DNA of 34,010 bases from Vulcanimicrobiota bacterium (GTDB taxonomy: Bacteria; Vulcanimicrobiota; Vulcanimicrobiia; Eremiobacterales; Eremiobacteraceae): the NCBI GenBank assembly GCA_013290125.1, contig JABCYQ010000029.1, forward strand, positions 1-34,010, written 5' to 3'. Shown in pieces: positions 1 to 7,100 of the stretch. The position numbers and the translations under genes were made by a program. The number at the start of each line of letters is the position of its first letter. Within the stretch, counting starts at the first letter, position 1. Below the pieces are notes generated by a model, which was not told the DNA's origin, ran no database searches, and saw nothing but the letters and a program-made list of their open reading frames with translations.

Positions 1-901
1 CCCATCTCTTGTCGAGCGCGCGCACGAACGTGGTGACCATGATCTTGCGGTTCTTGTCGATCCGCACGCCGATGGTGCCTTCGGTCGTGTCGTTCTTTGT
101 GCCGTTATCCGTTTCGAACTCGATCCACGCGCCGCGGTTCGGAATCACGGTCGCGCGGTAGATGGGCCGGCCATTCGTGTCCTGGTCGCCGGCGAAATAC
201 ACGCCGGGTGAGCGGACAAGCTGGCTGACGATCACGCGCTCGGCGCCGTTGATGAGGAACGTGCCTTTTTCGGTCATGAGCGGGAAATCGCCCATGAAGA
301 TCTCTTGGTCTGGAATGCCTTTGATCTCGCCGGATTCCGACGTGATGAGGCGGACGCGCACGCGCAGCGGCGCGCAGTAGGTCATGTCGCGCTCGCGGCA
401 CTCGTCTACCGTGTATTTCGGCTCGCCGAGGCTATGCTCGCCGAACTCTAGGACGAGGTTGCCCGTGAAGTCCTTGATAGGAGAGATGGAAGAGAACGCT
501 TCGCGCAGCCCCTCGGTGATGAACCAGTTGAACGAGTCTTTCTGCAGCTCGATCAGGTCGGGGATGTCGAGCGTGTGCGGGATCTTCGCGAACGTGAAGC
601 GTTCGCGCTTGAGTCCGGGCGGCCGCACGTCGGCGCTCGGTCCCTCGACGGTCTTGACGACGCCCTTCGTCTCGATCAGCGCTTCGAGCGCTGCGCGTGG
701 ATCGGTGAGACGCGCCAAACGCGCGATCGGCCTCGGCTGCCGCGCGCGGGCGCGCGCAATCGAGCTCCCTTTCTTCTTTGCAGGAGCTTTCGGTTTCGGC
801 GGCTTGGGCGGCTTCGCAGCGCGGGGTGCCTTTGGCACCTTCGGCGTGGCGGATTTAGTCGCTCGGGGAGCCTTCGGCTTGCTCGAATCTTTTGTGGCCA
901 T
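1..901 (-). CDS. rpoB: RNA polymerase beta subunit, N-terminal part (runs off window)
   Basis: This is the catalytic beta subunit of RNA polymerase. Translating down from the ATG at 901 gives the conserved RpoB N-terminus, including [62 protein letters not shown] and [19 protein letters not shown]. About 300 codons are present and the rest lies beyond base 1. The ATG is preceded by AAGGTGAC about 10 nt upstream. The first roughly 75 residues form a Lys/Pro/Ala/Arg-rich low-complexity extension before the usual RpoB start (around [14 protein letters not shown]). That extension is longer and more basic than in most RpoB proteins. No rplJ/rplL lies upstream; the next gene is a glycosyltransferase separated by a promoter and a long leader, so rpoB heads its own transcription unit. 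Confidence 0.97.
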   Translation of the reverse strand, partial: MATKDSSKPKAPRATKSATPKVPKAPRAAKPPKPPKPKAPAKKKGSSIARARARQPRPIARLARLTDPRAALEALIETKGVVKTVEGPSADVRPPGLKRERFTFAKIPHTLDIPDLIELQKDSFNWFITEGLREAFSSISPIKDFTGNLVLEFGEHSLGEPKYTVDECRERDMTYCAPLRVRVRLITSESGEIKGIPDQEIFMGDFPLMTEKGTFLINGAERVIVSQLVRSPGVYFAGDQDTNGRPIYRATVIPNRGAWIEFETDNGTKNDTTEGTIGVRIDKNRKIMVTTFVRALDKRW

Positions 902-1134
902 CGACTTTTAGTGTCACCTTGCTCTATGGTAGCTCGGCTTGCGCATTAGCCGGGCTCGTGCATTTTAGGTTCAGAGGCGCGGGGAGCGCCTAGATAGCTC
1001 TGGCCGGCAGAAAGTCGCGGGCCTTGAAAGCAAAGCGGACGACGCGCGGTGAAGCTGTCGGCTGCATCTCGGGCTTGAGCTTCCGGTTCAAGCTCCGGTG
1101 TGCCGACGGGCGCAATCGTCCCACTGTGGCATAG
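902..1134 (-). promoter_or_regulatory. Structured 5' leader of rpoB (about 230 nt)
   Basis: No believable gene lies between the rpoB promoter and its ATG. The leader contains several short perfect or near-perfect inverted repeats: GAGCTT 1077-1082 with AAGCTC 1090-1095; AGGCGC 975-980 with GCGCCT 986-991; and AGCTCGGCT 931-939 with AGCCGGGCT 948-956 (one mismatch). The last of these sits about 11 nt upstream of the Shine-Dalgarno sequence. They could act in attenuation, RNase processing or translational control. No known riboswitch or ribosomal-protein binding motif was recognised. The transcription start is inferred from the promoter boxes. Confidence 0.5.
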
Positions 1135-1140
1135 ATTGCC

Positions 1141-1168
1141 ATTATAACACAAAACCCCATACAGTCAA
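1141..1168 (-). promoter_or_regulatory. Sigma-70-type promoter for rpoB
   Basis: Read on the minus strand, TTGACT (1168-1163) is followed after 16 bases by a perfect TATAAT (1146-1141). The -35 box matches consensus at 5 of 6 positions and the -10 at 6 of 6. The predicted start is near 1134. This is the best promoter in the window and fits a highly expressed gene. Confidence 0.85.
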
Positions 1169-1259
1169 GCAGCGGTGCACGCTTCTCAACTGGGTGGGTG
1201 TTGCGTATTAAGTTTTCGCTCGATCGTACAAGGTCAATTCGACGCGGCGAAAACGGTTC
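1169..1259. other. Spacer between glycosyltransferase end and rpoB promoter
   Basis: This 91-base stretch holds no ORF of note. It contains an 8-bp inverted repeat, GTTTTCGC 1212-1219 with GCGAAAAC 1247-1254, separated by 27 bases. It lacks a T-run and is not a convincing terminator. A TTGACC on the minus strand (about 1229-1234) could be part of a second rpoB promoter, but no good -10 box lies at proper spacing. Confidence 0.3.
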
Positions 1260-2321
1260 CTATGCCGACGCCGACGCTTTCGCTAGAATCGCCAATGTCG
1301 CGTCTGCTGTTCTATCCCATGACATAAAGGCAGCCCGGCGCAGTCCGTTCTCGCGCAAGTCGTTCTGCTTGCTTGGTTCGTCCAAAACGGATTGGAGTGC
1401 TAGTACCAATTGGTCTACATCGCCTGACCGAAAATACAACGCGGCGTCTCCACCGGCTTCAGGTATCGCGCCCGCGTCCGACGCGATGACCGGCGCGCCG
1501 GCTGCCATCGCCTCCAAGACCGGCAGTCCGAACCCTTCGTACGACGATGGATACACCACGACAGCGGCGCCCGAGTATAAGGAAGCGAGCCGTTCGTCGG
1601 AGACCGCACCGAGGCCAATCACGAGTGGCCGGCCCAAGCCGTCGTCGAATATTCCCGTGCCTTTGCCCGCAAGCACGACGCCGAGACCGTCCTGGGTCGC
1701 GGCGGATAGACGCTTCGCAGCCGCAAGCAGCAACTCCAAACCCTTGCGTGGCTCGGGCTCGCCGACGAAAAGCACGTAGCGGCGCAAGCCATCGAAAGCG
1801 GCAGGCGCGACCGAGCGGGGCGGATAGACACCGAGGTGCACGACGTCGATGCCCGATCCAGACAGCCCCAAATGCCGCTCGAGCTCCGACTTCGAAAAAT
1901 CCGAATCCGTGATCACTTTCCGCGCTCGATCTGCCGCCAGCCGAAAGGGGCTTCGTTCCTCCTCGGCTGCAGCCTCATCGGTCGGCGGCAGCGCGAATAG
2001 CGATGCGTCGTGAAGGGTCGCGACCGCCACGAGGTCGGTCGTCCACGACATCCCGTTCCAAGGAAACCAGGCAACGTCAAATCGGCCGCGCCGCGCAGCG
2101 CTCCGATGTTCGACGGGCAGACGTCCTGCGGAGAGCTCCGAACGATAGGGCGCGGCATGCAGCCAGGCTGGCCATTCGGGGATGATGAGCGTCGGTGTTA
2201 CGCGGTCGGAAGCGCGGCGCTGCCACGACCCCAAAATCGCCCGAACGTATCGCCCTATGCCGCGGCGGTCATGCGGCAGATTCCACGCGTCGACCGCGAC
2301 GCGCAGCCTGGATCCGCTCAC
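1260..2321 (-). CDS. Glycosyltransferase family 4
   Basis: This is a 353-aa cytosolic GT-B fold glycosyltransferase that transfers a sugar from a nucleotide-sugar donor. The N-terminal acceptor domain begins LRVAVDAWNLPHDRRGIGRY, the glycine-rich opening typical of GT4. The C-terminal donor domain starts around YVLFVGEPEPRKGLELLL and carries the E-x7-E signature in SSYEGFGLPVLEAMAAG, followed by GAPVIASDAGAIPEAGGDAA. It starts with GTG 7 bases after the TGA of the upstream methyltransferase, so the two are probably co-transcribed and translationally coupled. The neighbouring genes suggest surface polysaccharide or glycolipid assembly. Donor and acceptor cannot be read from the sequence. Confidence 0.9.
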   Translation of the reverse strand: MSGSRLRVAVDAWNLPHDRRGIGRYVRAILGSWQRRASDRVTPTLIIPEWPAWLHAAPYRSELSAGRLPVEHRSAARRGRFDVAWFPWNGMSWTTDLVAVATLHDASLFALPPTDEAAAEEERSPFRLAADRARKVITDSDFSKSELERHLGLSGSGIDVVHLGVYPPRSVAPAAFDGLRRYVLFVGEPEPRKGLELLLAAAKRLSAATQDGLGVVLAGKGTGIFDDGLGRPLVIGLGAVSDERLASLYSGAAVVVYPSSYEGFGLPVLEAMAAGAPVIASDAGAIPEAGGDAALYFRSGDVDQLVLALQSVLDEPSKQNDLRENGLRRAAFMSWDRTADATLAILAKASASA

Positions 2322-2328
2322 TCGCCGA

Positions 2329-3150
2329 TCAGAAAAACCAGAACCGCTTGCGCCGTGCGGCGCGCGGGGCGCCTTTCGTGAACGTCACGATGAACGCATA
2401 GCGCAGGTCGCGGCGGATCGCGCTCAGCCGATACGGCGCGTCGTCGCCGCGCAAGAAATCTCGATATTGCTCTTCGCTAAACCGCAGCCGGTCGCCGGGC
2501 GGATACGGCGCGATCTCCACGCCGCCCAATCCCGCGCCTTCTGCCAGACCGATCATGTCGTCGAGCGAGACGGAATCCTCGAGCACGCCATGCGACTTCG
2601 TCTCCGATTTCGCTTGATCCGATTCGTGATGATGACCGCCGGGCTCCACGAAGGTCGCGCGGCCGCCGTCAGCGAGTACGCGCGCGAACTCGGCGAAGAT
2701 GGCCTGCTTGTTCGGGATATGATGGAAGGCATCGAAACAGGCGACGCGATCGAATGCTGCGTCGACGAACGGGAAACGATAGCCGTCGTACGTCGCGTAT
2801 TCGAGCGCGACATCCGCATTCAACTGCGGCGACGCGGCGGCCGCAGTCCGCGCGAATTCGATGGCCGATTCCGCTACGTCGATGCCGCTCGCTGCAAGTC
2901 CGAGCTGGTTGATCATGCGCGCGAGCCAGCCCGCGCCCGTACCGAAATCGAGCACTCTGAGACCCGGCCGTAGATCCATGGCGTAGAGCATCAAGCCAAG
3001 TTTGTAGACGAGCTGCGGAGCGCAAACGGTGCAGCAGAACGGCTTACGCGTTTCGTGCCGCAAACCGATGTCGGTGGCGACGAATTCGCTGAAGCGCCGT
3101 TCCGCCGCCGCGTTGAAGCGGTCGATCACCGTGCGGTCGCTCGTGTCCAT
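2329..3150 (-). CDS. Class I SAM-dependent methyltransferase
   Basis: This 273-aa protein has the SAM-binding motif I VLDFGTGAGWLARMI, an acidic motif II (ASGIDVAE) and a motif resembling post-I/IV in DRVACFDAFHHIPN, the pattern of Methyltransf_11/25 proteins. Before the fold lies a cysteine-containing stretch, KPFCCTVCAPQLVYK, possibly metal-binding or structural. The frame stays open up to 3321, but those extra codons overlap the divergent glycosyltransferase start. ATG 3150 has GAGGAG just upstream (3-nt gap), whereas ATG 3180 has none, so 3150 is preferred. It is the first gene of a two-gene unit with the GT4 gene. A glycan or lipid substrate is inferred from context only. Confidence 0.85.
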   Translation of the reverse strand: MDTSDRTVIDRFNAAAERRFSEFVATDIGLRHETRKPFCCTVCAPQLVYKLGLMLYAMDLRPGLRVLDFGTGAGWLARMINQLGLAASGIDVAESAIEFARTAAAASPQLNADVALEYATYDGYRFPFVDAAFDRVACFDAFHHIPNKQAIFAEFARVLADGGRATFVEPGGHHHESDQAKSETKSHGVLEDSVSLDDMIGLAEGAGLGGVEIAPYPPGDRLRFSEEQYRDFLRGDDAPYRLSAIRRDLRYAFIVTFTKGAPRAARRKRFWFF

Positions 3151-3219
3151 TGGCTCCTCAGTTGCCTCCGCGGCCTTCATAGGAAAGGAGGTCGCGCGCG
3201 TTCGGGCAATTCGGTCAGC

Positions 3220-4158
3220 ATGCTCCGGTCTCCCGGCATAGTCGCCAACATAATCGTCGGCGCAAAGGCCGAACCGTATCTCGCCGCGTCCCTTGAAGCC
3301 ATCGCGGACGTCTGCGACCACGCGGTCATCAACGACAATAGCGGAACGCCGTTCGGGGCGAACGCGCCGGTCTATTCGCGTTCGCGTCTAGCTGCGACGG
3401 GCCGGCTGACCGTGATCCGCACGCGCTTTGAGAATTTCTCCGTCGCGCGCAACGCGTGCCTCGAAGCCATCCCGCGGGCCTTCAACGGCAGCTGGATTCT
3501 TTTCGTCGATGCGGACGAGATCCACGGCGCCGAATTGCCGGCGATGGCCAATCTCCTGGACCGGCTGCCCGATGACATCGATGCTGTGGACGGCTACAGC
3601 AGGCACTATTGGGGTTCATTCCGTTGGTGGGTGGCAATCGATCGGCGGCTCTGTTTTTTCAGGCACACGCCGCGTGTGCGATGGTGCGGGGCGGTCCACG
3701 AGCATTTGGTAGGCGCGGATCGCCGCGCCGTTCTTCCATCAGTCTGGGCGCACTACGGTCATGTCGTCACGCCGCGCATGGAGTGGGAAAAGAGCAGGCT
3801 GTACGCGTCGCTCGGGCAGTGCGACTGGGCGCCGGATGACGCCACACTCGCAGCCGCAACGCCGGCAGATGTCTATGGCCAGCGGGCGCGGCGCGCGATG
3901 CCGCATCGCGGCGCGCATGCGCCGTTTGTGGCGAAGGTCGTCGCCGCACTCTCGCACTCATGGTCCGCGAACTTCCACGAGATCGATCGCCTCGTCGCAA
4001 TGCAGTCGCCCGCTGATCGGGCGAGAAATGCACTACGTTCGGTGAACTATGCGCGCTTGCTGGGCTGGCGCGCCGCAGAAGCGCGTATCCGGTGGGGCTG
4101 GTCCGCGGGTGCGGAGCAGCCTGCGCGTCGACTCTTGCCGGCTTCGCGCGCCGTTTAA
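3220..4158 (+). CDS. Glycosyltransferase family 2-like
   Basis: This is a 312-aa GT-A fold glycosyltransferase. It opens with IVANIIVGAKAEPYLAASL, followed by HAVINDNSG and the donor/metal-binding motif ILFVDADEIHG (DxD-like), then WWVAIDRRLCFFRH and RWCGAVHEHLVG, as in GT2 proteins of the SunS / LPS core type. ATG 3220 is chosen because the conserved domain starts immediately after it. The open frame reaches back to 3055 but runs into the opposite-strand methyltransferase. A GGAGG lies at 3187-3191, too far (about 28 nt) to be a good ribosome site. It is divergent from the methyltransferase and convergent with the next GT4 gene. Confidence 0.85.
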   Translation: MLRSPGIVANIIVGAKAEPYLAASLEAIADVCDHAVINDNSGTPFGANAPVYSRSRLAATGRLTVIRTRFENFSVARNACLEAIPRAFNGSWILFVDADEIHGAELPAMANLLDRLPDDIDAVDGYSRHYWGSFRWWVAIDRRLCFFRHTPRVRWCGAVHEHLVGADRRAVLPSVWAHYGHVVTPRMEWEKSRLYASLGQCDWAPDDATLAAATPADVYGQRARRAMPHRGAHAPFVAKVVAALSHSWSANFHEIDRLVAMQSPADRARNALRSVNYARLLGWRAAEARIRWGWSAGAEQPARRLLPASRAV

Positions 4159-4187
4159 TTCGGGCAGCTTGTTTTGCGGCGCGCCAT

Positions 4188-4230
4188 TAAGGTCCGCCCG
4201 ACATCGCTTGGCGGACCGTAAGGTCCGCCC
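4188..4230. repeat. Palindromic repeat cluster GGTCCGCC/GGCGGACC
   Basis: Two direct copies of TAAGGTCCGCCC (4188-4199 and 4219-4230) flank an inverted copy GGCGGACC (4210-4217). The first copy and the inverted copy form an 8-bp perfect stem with an 11-base loop, and the inverted copy can instead pair with the second copy. It lies in the 77-base gap between convergent genes. It may act as a weak bidirectional terminator or be a REP-like repeat. No T-run follows on either strand. Confidence 0.6.
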
Positions 4231-4235
4231 TAGAT

Positions 4236-5336
4236 TCATGCGGACTTCGCTGTAAATCGCTTGATAGCTATGTCGTAGCCTTTCTGTGTCGCGCGCGCGC
4301 TCTGTAGCGCAGTCAACCGACTGATGCGCCGATCCAGCGAATCGCCATGCGCACGCGCGGGCCGCGCTCGCGAGCGCTCGACAGCAGCCGAGATCGAATC
4401 CGGATCAGCCGGATCAGCATACTCCGCGTCGTCTTCGAAATATTCGGCTTCTGCGCCGCGGTCGCCGACGACGATCTTTGCGCCGACCGCAGCGGCCTCC
4501 AAACTCGCGATGCCAGCGGTCTCCACCCATGACGCTAGGATGTGAATTTCGCACTGCCCGTAAAGCCGCAAGAGCGTCTCGCGGTCGACCGCGCCGAGGA
4601 AACGCGAATTCTTGGACCATGCCGCGATCGCTTCAAACGGCCACGGGTCGTGGGCCGCGCCGACCACCGTAATCGGCAGGGGGACATTGCGCAGTCCGAA
4701 CAGCATAGCCGTCTGATTCTTGCGCGCCTCGATACGCCCCACGCACAAAATTCCGTTGCGCGCTTTCTGCCAGTATGACGAGGGCGTGGGGTCAGCCGCG
4801 ATCGGCACTACGACGAACGGCGTTTCGCGGACGCCGAGACGCACGAGACAGTCACGCGCCTCGATCGTGCTATTCGGCAAGAGCACGTGTGCGCGCCGCA
4901 GCAGATCAGCTTGCGCAGCTCGTGAGCGGCCCAGGCGGATGCGATCCCGCAGGCTCAAGAATGACGCAGCCGTGCGCGGTCTCCACGCGCGCAGTTGGCG
5001 CTCGAGCTTTGCCGAATCGCGCGTGCGCTCGAACAGACGATGCTGCGCTTGACCGCGGCCCGTGTATTCCTCAAGATCGAGCCAGACGGGCGAGAGCGCG
5101 ATCGGCACGCGCGCCTTCTCGCACGCGGCGATCTGACGCGCGCATATCTCTGGCTGGCCTACGTTGAAGACGTGCGCGACGTCGTAGCCGCGCGGGTCGG
5201 GTTCATCGGTGTGGACGACGTCTGCGCCTACGCCGTCGGCGATCAATGCCGCGGCCGTGTCGCGCACGAGGACGGTATCGCCGCCGAACCTAGTCTCGGC
5301 ATCGGGCCTCATGATGAGCAGTGCGCGCAGAGTCAT
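4236..5336 (-). CDS. Glycosyltransferase family 4
   Basis: This is a 366-aa GT-B glycosyltransferase. It opens with LRALLIMRPDAETRFGGDTV, a GGDT opening seen in GT4 mannosyl/rhamnosyl-type enzymes. The donor half includes NGILCVGRIEARKNQTAML, the E-x7-E motif in VETAGIASLEAAAVGAKIV and GDRGAEAEYFEDDA. ATG 5336 is used because homology begins there. The frame extends to 5477, but that part overlaps the start of the divergent FkbM-like gene. It probably acts in the same glycan pathway as its neighbours. The substrate is unknown. Confidence 0.87.
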   Translation of the reverse strand: MTLRALLIMRPDAETRFGGDTVLVRDTAAALIADGVGADVVHTDEPDPRGYDVAHVFNVGQPEICARQIAACEKARVPIALSPVWLDLEEYTGRGQAQHRLFERTRDSAKLERQLRAWRPRTAASFLSLRDRIRLGRSRAAQADLLRRAHVLLPNSTIEARDCLVRLGVRETPFVVVPIAADPTPSSYWQKARNGILCVGRIEARKNQTAMLFGLRNVPLPITVVGAAHDPWPFEAIAAWSKNSRFLGAVDRETLLRLYGQCEIHILASWVETAGIASLEAAAVGAKIVVGDRGAEAEYFEDDAEYADPADPDSISAAVERSRARPARAHGDSLDRRISRLTALQSARATQKGYDIAIKRFTAKSA

Positions 5337-5404
5337 GTGCCGGACATACCTCGGCGCGCGCATCGCGACCTTGCTGCGCCGCTCAACTGTCAGGATAGGA
5401 TTGC

Positions 5405-6178
5405 TTGGCCCGCCTGACGTACACGGCGCCGATGTTGCCGGCGCTTCGAAGAGTCTTCGTCCCTTGGATAGCGTCACCTAACGATTACGAGAAGCAGGTA
5501 CGCTCGCAGAACGGCGAGGACGGAATCCTTGTCGAGCTCTTCTCGCGCTTGCAGATCCACCGCGGATACTTCGTCGAGTTCGGTGTTCAAGACGGCGCGC
5601 AGTGCAATGCCGCGCATCTCGCCTTGGACCGGCAGTGGGCCGGGGTTATGATCGAGGGCAACCCGGACTATGCACCAGCTCTTCTGCAGCGTTACCAAAC
5701 TAGTGCGACGCGTGTCGTCTCGGCCTTCGTCACGGCTGAGAATATCGCCGGCCTCTTCGAAGCAGCGAGCGTACCGGCCGACTTTGATCTTCTCTCCATC
5801 GATATCGACGGCAACGATTACTGGGTGTGGCGCGCGCTGCACGCATACCGACCGAAAGTGGTGGTCATCGAATACAACGCCGTCCACCCGCCGCCCGAGC
5901 GCTGGGTGATGCGCTACGATCCGGCGCATGTCTGGGACGGCTCAACGTATTACGGCGCAAGCTTGGCTTCGCTCGTTGCGCTCGGCGAATCGATGGGGTA
6001 TGCGTTGTTGTGCACAGACGTGCGCGGCGTCAACGCGTTCTTCGTCAGGCGCGAATTCGCGGCGGCCGTGCGGTTCGCGCTCCCGTCGGTCGAGCGCGCA
6101 TATCATCCGGTCGCGTTCCAAGGCTCCACGGGCGGCATCGGTCACCCTCCGGGAGAGGGTTCCTTCGAGCGAATCTAG
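5405..6178 (+). CDS. FkbM-like methyltransferase
   Basis: This 257-aa protein resembles FkbM / Methyltransf_21 proteins found in polysaccharide clusters. Visible hallmarks are VRSQNGEDGILVEL, YFVEFGVQDGAQCNAAHL (SAM-binding loop), GVMIEGNPDY (acidic ribose-binding strand), DLLSIDIDGNDYWVWRAL and PKVVVIEYNAVHPP. Such proteins usually O-methylate sugars. The TTG at 5405 has AGGATAGGA directly upstream; ATG 5432 is an alternative start, 9 codons shorter. Its stop overlaps the stop of the opposing sulfotransferase at CTAG 6175-6178. Confidence 0.83.
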   Translation: MARLTYTAPMLPALRRVFVPWIASPNDYEKQVRSQNGEDGILVELFSRLQIHRGYFVEFGVQDGAQCNAAHLALDRQWAGVMIEGNPDYAPALLQRYQTSATRVVSAFVTAENIAGLFEAASVPADFDLLSIDIDGNDYWVWRALHAYRPKVVVIEYNAVHPPPERWVMRYDPAHVWDGSTYYGASLASLVALGESMGYALLCTDVRGVNAFFVRREFAAAVRFALPSVERAYHPVAFQGSTGGIGHPPGEGSFERI

Positions 6179-7083
6179 TCCCGCTGCAAAGGCATGAGCC
6201 CGCTGCCATACATGCCGGATAGACCGAAGGCTTCAATCGTCTCAAACGCCCAGCGCACTTGGTCGTCGGTAAACGCCGATCGCCACGTATCCACGAGGTC
6301 GTCCCCCTTGGAGATGGCGGTTGCACGATCAAGCGCGGTCGCCGACGGACGACGCACAGCCCGCGCGAGGCGCGGGCTATCCACAGGTATCGACGCATAG
6401 TCCATCAGCCGCCGTAGTTCGCGGTCCGGATCCGTGCAGAGCAGTTCGTAGTAGACCGTGCGATGTTCGCACCGTCCGATCTGGTGCTCCGCGACGAGAT
6501 ATTCGATGCACCACGCCGTCACGTGCTTCTCGAAATCGGTACGCGCATGCGCGATGAGATCAAGATGCGGTTGGAGATGATCGCGAACGAGTTTCTCTTG
6601 ACTGAGGAATTCCGCGTCGAGGTTCATCGCCGGCGTGTGCGCGAGTCGCGACCGCACAGTGGCAAGCGGGTGGCGCAGCAGATAGATGATCTTCATCCCC
6701 GGGAGATTCTCGGCGAGCCAACCGATCATCAGATTTGCGCGCACTTCTTTGACGAGTCGGCGTGAACAGAACAGCCTGCGGTTATACATGTCGACGCGAT
6801 CGTGGCGCAGGCGACCGGTGAGAACCTCTGTCGCGAAGCGCAGGTGCGTGGGCGAGTCTTCGTCCGGCGCAAGGTATTGCCAGTTCGCAAACGCGGCTGC
6901 CGCGGGCACCTCACCCGCGTAGAACGGCTCGAACATGTAGCGGAAGTCGTTTCGATAGTTGAGCAGCTCGGCTAGCCACGTCGAGCCGCCGCGCCCGGCG
7001 CTTGTGAGCAGCAAGGTCCGCCTTGGATCGGGATCCGCGTCTACGAAGTGTTTGACGAGCACGTTGCGGATCGCGCCGATCAC
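6175..7083 (-). CDS. Sulfotransferase (PAPS-dependent type)
   Basis: This 302-aa protein has the 5'-phosphosulfate-binding loop LLLTSAGRGGSTWLAELLN at the N-terminus and a 3'-phosphate-binding-like segment IIYLLRHPLATVRSRL in the middle. That matches the Sulfotransfer_1/3 superfamily, which moves sulfate from PAPS onto carbohydrates or other acceptors. The GTG start at 7083 is preceded by GGAGGAA with about 8 bases of spacing. It lies 17 bases after the stop of the ABC exporter and is probably co-transcribed with it. With the glycosyltransferases nearby it suggests a sulfated surface glycan or glycolipid; the acceptor is unknown. Confidence 0.82.
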   Translation of the reverse strand: MIGAIRNVLVKHFVDADPDPRRTLLLTSAGRGGSTWLAELLNYRNDFRYMFEPFYAGEVPAAAAFANWQYLAPDEDSPTHLRFATEVLTGRLRHDRVDMYNRRLFCSRRLVKEVRANLMIGWLAENLPGMKIIYLLRHPLATVRSRLAHTPAMNLDAEFLSQEKLVRDHLQPHLDLIAHARTDFEKHVTAWCIEYLVAEHQIGRCEHRTVYYELLCTDPDRELRRLMDYASIPVDSPRLARAVRRPSATALDRATAISKGDDLVDTWRSAFTDDQVRWAFETIEAFGLSGMYGSGLMPLQRD

Positions 7084-7100
7084 CGGGGGACTTCCTCCAC

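Noticed and set aside
946-1152. A 68-codon ORF on the minus strand in the rpoB leader
   Set aside because: Its start lies inside the -10 region of the rpoB promoter, so it could not be translated from that transcript. No homology is apparent.
1212-1254. Inverted repeat GTTTTCGC/GCGAAAAC as terminator of the GT4 gene
   Set aside because: The 27-base loop is long, stem GC content is modest and no T-run follows.
2182-2973. A 263-codon plus-strand ORF opposite the methyltransferase
   Set aside because: The minus strand carries recognisable methyltransferase motifs there; this frame is a shadow.
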